A DNA stretch of 46,497 nucleotides from DATEEW01 sp035273665 (GCA_035273665.1 DATEOW010000142.1:1-46497), one strand, 5' to 3'. Counted from the stretch's first letter, positions 24,974 through 34,681 are shown. Notes: a model not told the origin generated them from the letters alone. Numbers and translations are program-made.

Positions 24974-25725
24974 GCGGTATTCGAATTCGCATAAGTGATG
25001 AGATTCTTCATTTCGCGAACAGCCTCGCGCATACCGATGTACAAGGCACGGCTGACGATCGCATGCCCGATGTGGAGCTCTCTTATGCCCGGCAATTGCG
25101 CCACCGGCTTGACGTTGAAATAGTTTAATGCGTGTCCGGCATTGAAGCGCATGCCTTGTGCCTGAATTGCCGCGCCCGCCCGACGCAGCATATCCAGTTG
25201 CTCAATGACGGGTTTGCTTTGCGCATCGCGGCCCTTGGAATGGAACATATGCGCATAAGGCCCGGTATGCACCTCGCATACCGATGCGCCGATGCGTTGA
25301 GCGGCCTCGACCTGCTTCAATTCCGCATCGATAAATACGCTCACCACGATGCCCGCGTCGGTCAATCTTGCAACCGCCGTTTTCAAACGCGCTTCTTGTG
25401 CAACGATATCCAAGCCGCCTTCGGTCGTGATTTCGTGTCGGCCCTCGGGCACCAGCATGGCCATTTCCGGCTTAATGCGACACGCAATACCGACCATCTC
25501 ATCGGTTCCCGCCATTTCGAGATTGAGCTTGATATGCGTGAGTTCGCGTAAACGTCGAACGTCTTCGTCTTGAATATGCCGGCGGTCTTCACGTAGATGC
25601 ACAGTGATACCGTCCGCGCCGCCCAAATGGGCTTCCACTGCGGCCCACACGGGATCCGGCTCATAGGTACGGCGTGCTTGGCGCAGCGTTGCGACGTGAT
25701 CGATGTTGACACCGAGTTCGATCAT
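24970..25725 (-). CDS. pdxJ: Pyridoxine 5'-phosphate synthase
   Basis: Cytoplasmic TIM-barrel enzyme that condenses 3-amino-2-oxopropyl phosphate with deoxyxylulose 5-phosphate to give pyridoxine 5'-phosphate (vitamin B6). The 251 residues begin MIELGVNIDHVATLRQAR and contain VHLREDRRHI, VSVFIDAE and HTGPYA, all family landmarks, and end with RELHIGHAIVSRALYIG. ATGA overlaps on both sides (recO stop and acpS start) show tight translational coupling. Confidence 0.97.
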   Translation of the reverse strand: MIELGVNIDHVATLRQARRTYEPDPVWAAVEAHLGGADGITVHLREDRRHIQDEDVRRLRELTHIKLNLEMAGTDEMVGIACRIKPEMAMLVPEGRHEITTEGGLDIVAQEARLKTAVARLTDAGIVVSVFIDAELKQVEAAQRIGASVCEVHTGPYAHMFHSKGRDAQSKPVIEQLDMLRRAGAAIQAQGMRFNAGHALNYFNVKPVAQLPGIRELHIGHAIVSRALYIGMREAVREMKNLITYANSNTA

Positions 25726-26441
25726 AGTTGCTGGAGTTCCTTGAAGACATTGCGTGTATGCAAAGGCTGCCGGTCGAGCCGGTGGTTAATCAGCATCCGC
25801 ATGAGTTGTTTGTATTGTGGCAGGGTTGCCGGGTCGCTGTAATCTTCTTCCGCGATCGCGAGCAAGGTGCTTCCGCTGAAAACCGGATAGGCGGCGCTCG
25901 TCGCGGCTCGCACCGGGCCTCGCTCGGGTTCGTACGCATAGGCGCTCTGTGGATCCAGGCGCCCGCCGCTTTCTGCGTCGCGATCCAGCGTCATGGCGTA
26001 ACCGACCTCTTTCAGCAAGGCTTTCTCGAAGCTGCGCAGTACCTCTGCCCGCACGCTTCCATCGGACAAGCCTTCTAAGGCTTGCGTATATCGATCGAAC
26101 AAGGTCTCGTGAGGGTCTTCCCTCGCCATGAGGCGCAGCAAAAGTTCGTTCAAATAGAAACCGCACAACAGCGCATCGCCCTGGAGTAGCGGATGACCGC
26201 CGCTCCATTCACACCCATTTAGGGTGCGCACCTCTCCCCGTCCGGACCAGCCCGCTAACAACGGTTGGAAAGCCATGAGTATGCCGCGCAGATTGGAGCG
26301 TGGGCGACGCGCGCCCTTTGCCAGCAAAGGCAACCGGCCGTGCGTCCGACTGAAAACCTCCAACAGCAAACTACTCTCGCTATATGGATAGCTATGCAGC
26401 ACAAAAATCCGGTCTTGTTCTACCCGTCTTCGTTCAACCAC
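25722..26441 (-). CDS. recO: DNA repair protein RecO
   Basis: Recombination mediator that helps load RecA on gaps together with RecR. The 239 residues begin at GTG 26441 (MVERRRVEQDRIFVLHSYPYSE), with an N-terminal OB fold (about 12-85, GARRPRSNLRG) and a helical C-terminal domain containing YLNELLLRLMARED. The start overlaps the end of era by eight bases. Confidence 0.95.
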   Translation of the reverse strand: MVERRRVEQDRIFVLHSYPYSESSLLLEVFSRTHGRLPLLAKGARRPRSNLRGILMAFQPLLAGWSGRGEVRTLNGCEWSGGHPLLQGDALLCGFYLNELLLRLMAREDPHETLFDRYTQALEGLSDGSVRAEVLRSFEKALLKEVGYAMTLDRDAESGGRLDPQSAYAYEPERGPVRAATSAAYPVFSGSTLLAIAEEDYSDPATLPQYKQLMRMLINHRLDRQPLHTRNVFKELQQL

Positions 26442-27324
26442 CGTCGTAACCCAATTTACGCAGCTGGCTCGCGTCTTCGCTCCAGCCGCTTCTGACTTTC
26501 ACCCAAATTTCCAGGAAGACCTTGCCGCCAAAAAGCTTCTCCATATCGAGGCGGGCAGCCGTTGCCAGCGTTTTGAGCTTCTCTCCCTTTTTTCCGATGA
26601 TGATCGCTTTGTGTCCTTCGCGGTCGACCACGATGGAGGCATAAATGCGCCGTAACTTGCCCTCTTCTTGAAATCGGTCGATGACGACGGCGCTGCCATA
26701 AGGGACTTCTTCGCCGAGAGAACGGAAAAGTTTCTCCCGAATCAGCTCCGCCGCGAGAAACCGCTCGTTGCGGTCGGTGATTTCGTCCTCATCGTAGATC
26801 GCCGGTTGTTCCGGAAGCTGCGTACGCAGTACATTGAGTAGCTCGGTCGTATTTTTCCCCAATCGGGCACTGAGCGGCACCACCGCCGTAAACGCAAACT
26901 CCTTCGCGATCATGTTGAGATAAGGCAACATTTCGGTCGGGCCCTTGAGCTTGTCCGCTTTGTTGACCGCCAACACCACCGGACGATCTTTGGGAAGCAA
27001 TTTGAGTACGGCACGATCGGCCTCCTCCAGCACACCCGCTTCCACAACAACAACAATGGCGTCCGTATCTTGTAAAGCCTGTCGTACATTGCGGTTGAGC
27101 ATCTTGTTGAGATTACCGCCGTGCTGGGTTTGGAACCCCGGCGTGTCCACAAAAATAAACTGTGCATCCTTGCGCGTGACGATACCGCACAGTTTATGGC
27201 GAGTGGTTTGCGGCTTGCGCGAAGTGATGCTGAGCTTTTGTCCGACGAGTCGATTGAGTAGCGTTGATTTGCCCACGTTCGGCCGACCGACGATTGCAAT
27301 GTGCCCGCAACGGAACTCGCTCAT
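26434..27324 (-). CDS. era: GTPase Era
   Basis: Ribosome-associated GTPase that assists maturation of 16S rRNA and 30S assembly. The 296 residues show the P loop GRPNVGKST (13-21), the switch region QTTRHK, G3 DTPG, G4 NKAD and the C-terminal KH RNA-binding domain with IIGKKGEKLKT near 245. Its ATG overlaps the rnc stop as ATGA; rnc-era coupling is usual. Confidence 0.97.
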   Translation of the reverse strand: MSEFRCGHIAIVGRPNVGKSTLLNRLVGQKLSITSRKPQTTRHKLCGIVTRKDAQFIFVDTPGFQTQHGGNLNKMLNRNVRQALQDTDAIVVVVEAGVLEEADRAVLKLLPKDRPVVLAVNKADKLKGPTEMLPYLNMIAKEFAFTAVVPLSARLGKNTTELLNVLRTQLPEQPAIYDEDEITDRNERFLAAELIREKLFRSLGEEVPYGSAVVIDRFQEEGKLRRIYASIVVDREGHKAIIIGKKGEKLKTLATAARLDMEKLFGGKVFLEIWVKVRSGWSEDASQLRKLGYDGG

Positions 27325-28007
27325 CCGCTCGCCTGATTGAGTAGATCGAAGGCGCGCCCAGCCGCCTCTTGTTCCGCCAGTCTGCGGCTGGCGCCATTAC
27401 CCACTGTGCGCAATTGAAACTCTTCGATCAGGCATTCGACTTCGAAGCGTTGCTCGTGCGCGGCGCCTTGCGTGGCGATCACCTGATATTGCGGGAGGGC
27501 GTGCTTACGGCTTTGGAGCCACTCCTGCAGTTGAGTCTTCGCATCTTTATCTACCGTCACGCCGGGATCGAGATTATTCAAGGTGTCGCCATACAGGCGC
27601 AATATCGCCTCGCGGGCCGGCTCGAATTTTCCGTCGAGGTAGATCGCGCCTACCAAAGCCTCGAATGCGTCGGCGAGAATTGACGGACGGCGGTGCCCGC
27701 CGCTTCGCAACTCGCCTTCTCCCAGCCGCAGGTATTCCCCCAATTGGATGGCGTCGGCATGTTCGAACAAGCTTTGCTCGCGTACCAAGCTCGATCGGAG
27801 CCGAGAAAGTTCCCCCTCCTTTAAAGCAGGGAAGCGCGCGAAAACTTCGCCGGCCACAATAAAATTGAGAACGCTATCGCCGAGAAATTCCAAGCGTTCG
27901 TTATGCGGCGTGCTATGGCTGCGGTGCGTGAGCGCCTGTTGAAGCAGACCCGGATTATTGAAGCGATAGCCTATGCGCTCTTGCAGCCGGTCAAGTTTCG
28001 CATTCAA
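27321..28007 (-). CDS. rnc: Ribonuclease III
   Basis: Double-strand-specific endoribonuclease that processes rRNA precursors and regulatory RNAs. The 228 residues carry the signature ERLEFLGDSVLNF near 38-50, the second acidic site DAFEALVGAIYLDG near 118-131, and a C-terminal double-stranded RNA-binding domain. Flanked by the DUF4845 gene (15 bp upstream) and era (overlap). Confidence 0.97.
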   Translation of the reverse strand: MNAKLDRLQERIGYRFNNPGLLQQALTHRSHSTPHNERLEFLGDSVLNFIVAGEVFARFPALKEGELSRLRSSLVREQSLFEHADAIQLGEYLRLGEGELRSGGHRRPSILADAFEALVGAIYLDGKFEPAREAILRLYGDTLNNLDPGVTVDKDAKTQLQEWLQSRKHALPQYQVIATQGAAHEQRFEVECLIEEFQLRTVGNGASRRLAEQEAAGRAFDLLNQASG

Positions 28008-28022
28008 GCCATTACTTTCAAT

Positions 28023-28382
28023 TCAGAACGATCGCCCACCGCCGCCTGCGGTGCTGGAACCTTCAAATTCAATGTAAATGCTGATGTTGTGAAACAGGGG
28101 GATCTTCTTATCGTAAGCAAAGGACAGAGTGTTGCCTTGAACGATGATGTCGCGGTCGGTGATCACATCAATGCGATCGATATCCGCCTGCCTATTGAAG
28201 GCCCTTCGAACTTCCGCAGGATCCGTGGCCCCAGTACGGGCGACCGCTGCGATCGCTTTCTTAACAGTGAAGTACTCGATATAAACCGGTGCAAGCTTGA
28301 GCACCAACAACGCGATGAATGCGATCACGCCCAAGGTCACCAACAACCCAAAAATACCCATGCCTCTTTGAACGTTTTTCAT
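28023..28382 (-). CDS. DUF4845 membrane protein
   Basis: A 119-residue protein with an N-terminal basic patch, MKNVQRGMGIF, then one membrane helix (about 11-31) followed by LAPVYIEYFTV and a small extracytoplasmic domain; it ends in a glycine-rich segment. This is the DUF4845 protein that commonly sits between lepB and rnc. The N-terminus resembles a type IV pilin-like anchor. Function unknown. Twelve bases after lepB. Confidence 0.88.
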   Translation of the reverse strand: MKNVQRGMGIFGLLVTLGVIAFIALLVLKLAPVYIEYFTVKKAIAAVARTGATDPAEVRRAFNRQADIDRIDVITDRDIIVQGNTLSFAYDKKIPLFHNISIYIEFEGSSTAGGGGRSF

Positions 28383-28394
28383 TCGACATCCTCT

Positions 28395-29186
28395 CTATTG
28401 GAAGGAACCGATACGGCCCAAATTGCCGAGATTGAACCAGATGAAAAATGCTTTCCCGACGACATTCTCATCCGGCACGAAGCCCCATACTCGGCTGTCT
28501 TCGGAATTGTCGCGATTATCGCCCATCATGAAATAGTGACCTTCCGGTACCGTGCAGCTAAAGCCCTCGGCATTGTAAGAGCACCGATTGGCATAAGGGA
28601 ATGGACGGGGCCGTAAAATACCTCCCGACTGTGAATCGTCGTTCAATATGTCATGTTTGACGCCGTTCAGCGTTTCCGTGAAGCGTCTTGAATAGAGCAT
28701 CCGTTCGGGATGCAAGTAATCCGGTGCTTCCACCAACGGCTGAGGCTCGCCGTTGATGTAGAGCCGCTTATTACGATACACGACCGTATCTCCGGGCGTT
28801 CCGACGACACGTTTGATGTAGTCCAGGGACGGCTTTTCGGGATAACGAAACACCATCACGTCCCCCCGCTGCGGGTCGTTCAGCTGTACGATTTTCTTAT
28901 TGATGATCGGGAGCCGAATCCCGTACGTGTATTTATTGACCAGAATGAAATCGCCTACCAGAAGCGTGGGAATCATGGAGCCGGAAGGGATGCGGAAAGG
29001 CTCGACGACAAATGAGCGCAGGACGAAGACGATCAAAATTACGGGGAAGAAGCTGCGTGGGTATTCGATCCACCAGGGTTCCCGCTGACCCGTCATACGC
29101 CGCTGCCTTGCAAAGTAAAGCTTGTCTGTAAGCGCGACTGCGCCTGTGAAGACCAGCAGAATGAATAAAATCAGCGCAAAGGTCAT
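28395..29186 (-). CDS. lepB: Signal peptidase I
   Basis: Inner-membrane serine protease that removes signal peptides from exported proteins. The 263 residues have two N-terminal membrane helices (about 3-20 and 45-62), the nucleophile S70 in IPSGSMIPT, the general base K125 in DYIKRVVGTPGD and the late motif MMGDNRDNSEDSRVWGFV. Lies 32 bp after lepA, the usual order. Confidence 0.97.
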   Translation of the reverse strand: MTFALILFILLVFTGAVALTDKLYFARQRRMTGQREPWWIEYPRSFFPVILIVFVLRSFVVEPFRIPSGSMIPTLLVGDFILVNKYTYGIRLPIINKKIVQLNDPQRGDVMVFRYPEKPSLDYIKRVVGTPGDTVVYRNKRLYINGEPQPLVEAPDYLHPERMLYSRRFTETLNGVKHDILNDDSQSGGILRPRPFPYANRCSYNAEGFSCTVPEGHYFMMGDNRDNSEDSRVWGFVPDENVVGKAFFIWFNLGNLGRIGSFQ

Positions 29187-29218
29187 TGGGCTCTCTTGGT
29201 GTTGTTGATGTAAGGCTT

Positions 29219-31012
29219 CTACTTACTATCTACTTGGAGGATCGCGAGGAAGGCTTCTTGTGGAATTTCCACCGAACCCACTTGCTTCATGCGTTTCTTG
29301 CCCGCTTTCTGTTTCTCGAGCAGCTTGCGCTTGCGCGAGATATCGCCGCCATAACATTTCGCAAGTACGTTCTTGCGTAACGCCTTGACGTTTTCGCGAG
29401 CGATGATATTCGCTCCGATGGCGGCTTGCACCGCGATATCGAACATTTGCCGGGGGATCAGCTGACGCATTTTGGCGGCGAGCTCGCGCCCGCGATAGGC
29501 GGAATTCGCTCGATGGACCATTAACGAAAGCGCGTCGACTTTTTCGCTGTTGATCAGAATATCGAGTTTCACCATGTCTGCGGCGCGGTATTCCTTAAAT
29601 TCGTAATCGAGCGACGCGTAGCCCCGGCTGGCCGATTTGAGCTTGTCGAAAAAGTCCATGACGACTTCGTTCAAGGGCATCTCATACGTCAATTGCACTT
29701 GGCGCCCGTGATATTGGATATTGCGTTGTACGCCGCGCTTGGTTGTGCACAGCGTAATAACCGTACCGACGTATTCCTGCGGCAGAAAAATGTTTGCCGT
29801 AATGATCGGCTCGCGGATTTCTTCGATTTTTGATGGGTCCGGCATTTTCGAGGGATTCTCGACGAGCATTTGGGTGCCGTCGCGCATCAGCACTTCATAT
29901 ACCACCGTCGGTGCCGTGGTAATCAAGTCCATGTCATATTCGCGTTCCAGTCGTTCCTGCACGATGTCCATATGCAGTAAGCCGAGGAAGCCGCAACGAA
30001 AACCGAAACCGAGCGCCTGGGAGGTTTCCGGTTCATATTGCAGGGACGCGTCATTGAGCTTGAGCTTGGTCAGCGCGTCGCGCAGCGCGTCATACTGATT
30101 TGATTCCACCGGATAGAGCCCCGCGAAGACTTGCGGCTGGATTTCTTTGAAGCCTGGGAGCGCTTCCGCTGCAGGACGCTCGGAGAGCGTAACTGTGTCG
30201 CCGACGCGCGCCGCTTGAAGTTCTTTGATGCCTGAAATGATGAAGCCCACCTCGCCGGCAGACAGCTGTGTTCTGGTTTGTGAGTGCGGAGTAAATACGC
30301 CGACCTGTTCACAGAGGTAACTTGCTTTACTCGACATGAGCAGTAGCCGGTCTTTCGGCTTGAGCATTCCGTCAACCATCCGCACAAGCATCACGACGCC
30401 GACATAATTGTCGAACCACGAATCAATTATCAGTGCTTTGAGCGGCGCGGCCGGGTCTCCCTTGGGAGGCGGAATTCGTTCAATTACTGCTTCGAGAATA
30501 TCCTCGATTCCTTGCCCAGTCTTCGCGCTCGCCTCAATGGCGGCCTGTGCGTCGATACCAATCACATCTTCGATTTCGGCAATCGCCTGCGCCGGATTTG
30601 CCGAGGGGAGATCGATTTTATTCAGGACCGGAATGACGTCGACGCCCTGCTCAATCGCCGTATAGCAATTGGCGACGGTTTGCGCTTCAACGCCCTGAGT
30701 GGCATCGACAACAAGCAGAGCCCCTTCGCAAGCCGCCAACGAGCGGGACACTTCATAGGAAAAATCGACGTGCCCAGGCGTATCGATCAGATTGAGGTTA
30801 TAGATTTTTCCGTCGCGCGCCTTGTATTGCAGAGCGGCGGTCTGCGCCTTGATCGTTATGCCGCGTTCCCGCTCCAGGTCCATGGAATCGAGTACCTGGG
30901 CAGACATTTCGCGTTCGGACAAACCGCCGCAGTGCTGAATGAAGCGATCGGCCAGCGTCGATTTACCGTGGTCGATATGGGCGATGATTGAAAAATTACG
31001 GATGTGCTGCAT
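29219..31012 (-). CDS. lepA: Elongation factor 4 (LepA)
   Basis: Ribosome-binding GTPase related to EF-G that acts on stalled or early translation complexes. The 597 residues are the standard length. Seen are AHIDHGKSTL (about 10-19), DTPGHVDF, NKIDLPSA, the translation-factor domain II, and the LepA-specific C-terminal domain with LIPRQMFDIAVQAAIG and KCYGGDISRKRKLLEKQK. First gene after the intrinsic terminator at 31024-31048, so its promoter must lie in the 100 bp upstream or inside mucD. Confidence 0.98.
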   Translation of the reverse strand: MQHIRNFSIIAHIDHGKSTLADRFIQHCGGLSEREMSAQVLDSMDLERERGITIKAQTAALQYKARDGKIYNLNLIDTPGHVDFSYEVSRSLAACEGALLVVDATQGVEAQTVANCYTAIEQGVDVIPVLNKIDLPSANPAQAIAEIEDVIGIDAQAAIEASAKTGQGIEDILEAVIERIPPPKGDPAAPLKALIIDSWFDNYVGVVMLVRMVDGMLKPKDRLLLMSSKASYLCEQVGVFTPHSQTRTQLSAGEVGFIISGIKELQAARVGDTVTLSERPAAEALPGFKEIQPQVFAGLYPVESNQYDALRDALTKLKLNDASLQYEPETSQALGFGFRCGFLGLLHMDIVQERLEREYDMDLITTAPTVVYEVLMRDGTQMLVENPSKMPDPSKIEEIREPIITANIFLPQEYVGTVITLCTTKRGVQRNIQYHGRQVQLTYEMPLNEVVMDFFDKLKSASRGYASLDYEFKEYRAADMVKLDILINSEKVDALSLMVHRANSAYRGRELAAKMRQLIPRQMFDIAVQAAIGANIIARENVKALRKNVLAKCYGGDISRKRKLLEKQKAGKKRMKQVGSVEIPQEAFLAILQVDSK

Positions 31013-31023
31013 GGTCAGGCCAG

Positions 31024-31048
31024 AAAAAAAGGGCGCTTTGCAGCACCC
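31024..31048 (-). terminator. Intrinsic terminator after the rpoE-rseAB-mucD operon
   Basis: On the minus strand GGGTGCT, loop GCAA, AGCGCCC form a seven-base-pair stem (one G-T pair) followed by seven T residues (31030-31024). It stands 63 bases after the mucD stop and 12 bases before the lepA start. Confidence 0.9.
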
Positions 31049-31111
31049 TTTCCCTACTTCGAATTCCCGATTTTAGCAGGACCGCGCCTGCTCCGGGGAC
31101 CGCCCTGACGG

Positions 31112-32527
31112 TCACTGGCCGTTGGCCTCGCCTCTGAACGTGGCGAAAACGTTGTTGTCGCCCCGTCTGAGTTGGAGGGTAAGCGTGCTGCTCTTGTCGA
31201 TTTGCGCGAGCAGCTTATTCAAGTGTTCGGCGCTCTTGATTTCTGTGGATTGGCCCTTGGCCGTGAGCGCGACAATGATATCGCCCGGCTGCACATCGGC
31301 TTTAGACGTTCCGCGAACCTCGTCCACGAGCGCCCCGCCGGACAAACCTGTTGCACGTTTGCGATCTTCGCCCAAGTCGCGCACCACGAGTCCCAAGCGG
31401 TTTGCCGCCGCAGCAGGCCGTTCGGGCGAGCGTCGATCCCCTCGTTGCGCAGTACGGTCATCGGGCATTTCACCGATCACGACGTTTACTTCGCGCGTAT
31501 TACCGCCCCGCCACACTTGTAGCGTCGATTTGCTGCCAGGTTTTGTCGCGCCGACGAGGCGCGGCAAATCCTGTGAAGAACTAACCGACTTGCCGTCAAA
31601 CTTGAGAATAATGTCGCCTGGCTCGATACCGGCTTTTTCGGCAGGCCCGCCTTTTTCGACCGCATTGACGAGTGCACCCACCGGGTTCTTAAGCCCAAAG
31701 GAATCGGCCAATTCCTTGGTGACTTCCTCAATGACGACGCCGATGCGGCCCCGGCTGACTCGCCCGGCAACACGCAATTGCTGTTGCACATCCAAAGCGA
31801 CGTCAATGGGAATCGAGAAAGATAGCCCCATGAAACCGCCCGTGCGACTGTAAATCTGTGAATTGATCCCGACAACCTCGCCGCGGAGGTTGAATAATGG
31901 CCCGCCTGAATTGCCCGGATTAATTGCCACGTCCGTCTGAATGAAGGGAACGAAGCTTTCCTGTGGCAGGGACCGCCCTTTTGCGCTCACGATACCTGCC
32001 GTCACCGTATTGTCGAAGCCGAACGGTGAACCGATGGCGACGACCCATTCGCCGACCTTGAGTTTGCTTGGATCGCCGAAACGCACGACGGGCAAGTTCG
32101 CCGCCTCGATTTTCAGCAAGGCGATGTCGGTACGACGGTCCGCGCCGATCACTTTCGCTTTGTATTCGCGTTTGTCATTCAACTTGACCGTGATCTCATC
32201 AGCGGAATCCACCACATGCGCATTGGTCAATACATATCCGTCGGCGCTGATGATGAAACCCGAGCCCAGAGAATTGGATTCAAATTCCCGCGGTCCACCG
32301 CGCGGCTGAAAACGCCGAAAGAATTCGTAAAAAGGGTCGTCTTCATCCAGTTGGGGCATCTGCGGCAGTGCCGTCTGACGGCGCGTCTGCGTCGTACTGA
32401 CGTTCACCACCGCGGTGCCGCTCTGTTCCGCAATCTGCGTAAAGTCGGGCAGCGACTGCTGTGTGAACGCCGGCGCGCTGAGCGTCAACGAGGCGAACAG
32501 AAGTACGATCGCATAGAAACGGTTCAT
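31112..32527 (-). CDS. mucD: Periplasmic serine protease MucD (DegP/HtrA family)
   Basis: Envelope quality-control protease and chaperone. From ATG 32527 (MNRFYAIVLLFASL) the protein has 471 residues with a signal peptide cleaved near ALA-like SAPAFTQQ (about 21-22). The catalytic triad is H104 (TNAHVVD), D134 (RRTDIALL) and S207 (NPGNSGGP), followed by two PDZ domains. ATG 32542 is in frame but has no ribosome site, whereas GGA precedes 32527. Last gene of the sigma-E operon, as in Pseudomonas algU-mucA-mucB-mucD; a strong terminator follows. Confidence 0.94.
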   Translation of the reverse strand: MNRFYAIVLLFASLTLSAPAFTQQSLPDFTQIAEQSGTAVVNVSTTQTRRQTALPQMPQLDEDDPFYEFFRRFQPRGGPREFESNSLGSGFIISADGYVLTNAHVVDSADEITVKLNDKREYKAKVIGADRRTDIALLKIEAANLPVVRFGDPSKLKVGEWVVAIGSPFGFDNTVTAGIVSAKGRSLPQESFVPFIQTDVAINPGNSGGPLFNLRGEVVGINSQIYSRTGGFMGLSFSIPIDVALDVQQQLRVAGRVSRGRIGVVIEEVTKELADSFGLKNPVGALVNAVEKGGPAEKAGIEPGDIILKFDGKSVSSSQDLPRLVGATKPGSKSTLQVWRGGNTREVNVVIGEMPDDRTAQRGDRRSPERPAAAANRLGLVVRDLGEDRKRATGLSGGALVDEVRGTSKADVQPGDIIVALTAKGQSTEIKSAEHLNKLLAQIDKSSTLTLQLRRGDNNVFATFRGEANGQ

Positions 32528-32596
32528 ATCAAAAATCCGCATGGTTAAGAGATAAAAGAGAAAAGAGGAGAGAAGACGTATTCAGCCCTCAGGCCG

Positions 32597-33574
32597 TCAA
32601 CTGGGTGGACGATACTCGATCGCTTCGGCGATGGCGCGCACGCTTTCACCGGGGACTTCTCCGACAACCGTCACGAGGTGGCTATCGAACTTGCGAGTGT
32701 AAACATTCAAAACGCCCTGCTTCATGGGCCCTACTCGCGCTTGTGCGGTTTTCGCGCCAAGAGTTTCGATGAATACTGAAATTGCGGCCAACCCATCCGA
32801 CACAACGATATGGCCGACATCCCTTGTTTCGCCCATGTTTCGCCTGAGCTCGGCGATTTTTTTGTAGCCGGGCGGCAGGCTTTTCAAAGTCCAGCCGGAT
32901 TTGGAAAGATCGGCCGGGGTCACGCCGGAAACTTCCACACGCCATGCCCTGCCCTTGTCGGCAAAACGCGATTTGACGAGATCCTTGTCGATGCGCCCGC
33001 CGAGTTGTAATTGAGTAAAAGCGAACTGTTCGATCAACTCGCGCTTATCGTTGAATGTCTTTGCCTTAACCAGCATGCCGGTGTTCACGTCTGCCCAAAG
33101 TTTATGGCCATAACGTAGATTGTCTTTGGGCTCCAAGATCAGCGCCTGACAATCGTAACCGGCGATTCGCTCGATCTCGCCTTTGCGAATAGTGTATTGC
33201 TCGGCGATATCCTTCAATTGGTCCCCACGCATCGAGGGGAAAGGTTTCGTTTCGCGCTGGCTGTCGATCTTCACCTTCGACACCTGCGGTAAATAACATT
33301 TCACTTCATCGTTTTCCCGAACGATCTCGCGGGGCGGGCCATCAAGGGTTTCGACCCGCTCATGCACCCCGGCGCTGTCAACGATGCGGGTGATGCGAGA
33401 AGTCTCGACATGGTCCCCGTGCTGATACACGAAGGTGCCTGTGTAACTGAGTCCATCCGTTGCGGTATAAATGCGCTGCAGCCACTGCAACGCTTCAGGA
33501 TTGCTTTGGGCGAGAGCCGCAGTACCGTACCAGAAAGACCCGGCCGCAATGGCCGCCGCCACCAACCTGCTCAT
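32597..33574 (-). CDS. rseB: Sigma-E regulatory protein RseB (MucB)
   Basis: Periplasmic protein that binds the anti-sigma factor RseA and protects it from cleavage until lipid or lipopolysaccharide signals arrive. Starting at ATG 33574, which follows the rseA stop as TGATATG, there are 325 residues with a signal peptide (MSRLVAAAIAAGSFWYGTAA, cleaved near ALAQS). Two MucB/RseB domains follow, with YTGTFVYQHG and a C-terminal WTLKSLPPGYK. Sits between rseA and mucD. Confidence 0.92.
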   Translation of the reverse strand: MSRLVAAAIAAGSFWYGTAALAQSNPEALQWLQRIYTATDGLSYTGTFVYQHGDHVETSRITRIVDSAGVHERVETLDGPPREIVRENDEVKCYLPQVSKVKIDSQRETKPFPSMRGDQLKDIAEQYTIRKGEIERIAGYDCQALILEPKDNLRYGHKLWADVNTGMLVKAKTFNDKRELIEQFAFTQLQLGGRIDKDLVKSRFADKGRAWRVEVSGVTPADLSKSGWTLKSLPPGYKKIAELRRNMGETRDVGHIVVSDGLAAISVFIETLGAKTAQARVGPMKQGVLNVYTRKFDSHLVTVVGEVPGESVRAIAEAIEYRPPS

Positions 33575-33575
33575 A

Positions 33576-34073
33576 TCAGCGTTGCCCATCCCCGCTCGAT
33601 ACGTTGCGCACATAAGGTGCGACGCCGGACATGCCAAAGCCTGATGCGAAGCGTTGATGGGCTAACTGGTAATCATCCATATTTTGCGATGCCGGGATGA
33701 CGCGTACCTCCGCTTGGGGCACGTTCGGTTGAGCGGTAGCGATCTGTTCGCTTTGAGGGCCGAAGAAGGGATAAGCCATCCAACCGACAAAGCCGACCGC
33801 GGCCACACTTGCCGCTGCGGAGAGGGCCCATCGGGTAGGTTGTTTTATTGGAAGGGTGCGTCGAGGGGAAAGAACGGTGGGTTCGGCGGCCAGTGCCGTG
33901 GAAAAGCTGGATTTGAGGGAGGACACGGTATGGCCACGCATGGCATCGCCGACGAGATGATAAAGATTCCAAGTTTCGCGCAGCTCTTTATCAACCTTGA
34001 GCGCTTTGAAGCAGCCATCACACTCGCCATCGTCGAGTTGATCGTCCATCAGTGCGGAAATCTTCTCTTTCAT
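33576..34073 (-). CDS. rseA: Anti-sigma-E factor RseA (MucA)
   Basis: Inner-membrane protein that holds sigma-E inactive. The 165 residues begin MKEKISALMDDQLDD, the standard opening of the RseA N-terminal domain, followed by TWNLYHLVGDAMRG. One membrane helix lies at about 82-105 (WALSAAASVAAVGFVGW), then a periplasmic tail for RseB. C19 and C22 (ECDGC) are a minor extra feature. Eight bases after rpoE. Confidence 0.92.
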   Translation of the reverse strand: MKEKISALMDDQLDDGECDGCFKALKVDKELRETWNLYHLVGDAMRGHTVSSLKSSFSTALAAEPTVLSPRRTLPIKQPTRWALSAAASVAAVGFVGWMAYPFFGPQSEQIATAQPNVPQAEVRVIPASQNMDDYQLAHQRFASGFGMSGVAPYVRNVSSGDGQR

Positions 34074-34081
34074 CGCTTACC

Positions 34082-34681
34082 TCACCACCTTTTGTCCTTG
34101 CTTGTATCGAGCAGCGGCCGCAATTTCGTAGCGATCGCCTCGCGCGCTCTGAATATCCGTGATCGGACCGTGCCGATCGGGCAATTCATAATGCTGGCGA
34201 TCTCTTCGTAGCTGAGACCCTCAATCTCGCGCAGCGTAATCGCCGTGCGAAGATCTTCCGGCAAGTCGGCCATTGCCTGGTCGACCGTGTTGCCGATTTC
34301 CTTGGACATCAACAAGCTCTCGGGCGAATTGATGTCGCGTAACTGCTCGCCATCCTCGAAGCTCTCGGCTTCTTCGGAATCGTATTCCGTGGTCGTCGGT
34401 GCGCGCCGACCCATCGCCACCAAATAGTTCTTGGCGGTGTTGATGCCGATGCGGTACAGCCAAGTGTAGAAAGCGCTATCTCCCCGAAACGCGGGTAATG
34501 CACGGTATGCCTTGATGAAAGCTTCCTGTGCAACGTCTTCTACTTCCGCCGGATCCCGGATAAACCGGGACAGCAAACGACCGAGCTTGCGCTGATATTT
34601 TGAAACGAGCAGATCAAACGCATGTTTGTCGCCCGCTTGCGCGCGCTCGACCAATCGCTGGTCGATTTCCCGATCGCTCAT
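34082..34681 (-). CDS. rpoE: RNA polymerase sigma-E factor (RpoE/AlgU type)
   Basis: Extracytoplasmic-function sigma factor for envelope stress. The 199 residues show region 2 (DVAQEAFIKAYRALP, FRGDSAFYTWLYRIG) and region 4 (LPEDLRTAITLREIEGLSY, CPIGTVRSRIFRARE). Followed by rseA, rseB and mucD as one unit closed by the terminator at 31024-31048. A sigma-E-like promoter upstream suggests self-activation. Confidence 0.97.
   Translation of the reverse strand: MSDREIDQRLVERAQAGDKHAFDLLVSKYQRKLGRLLSRFIRDPAEVEDVAQEAFIKAYRALPAFRGDSAFYTWLYRIGINTAKNYLVAMGRRAPTTTEYDSEEAESFEDGEQLRDINSPESLLMSKEIGNTVDQAMADLPEDLRTAITLREIEGLSYEEIASIMNCPIGTVRSRIFRAREAIATKLRPLLDTSKDKRW

Noticed and set aside
27903..28616. 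Plus-strand open frame across the rnc, DUF4845 and lepB genes
   Set aside because: It crosses gene boundaries and has no domain pattern, while the minus-strand genes are certain.
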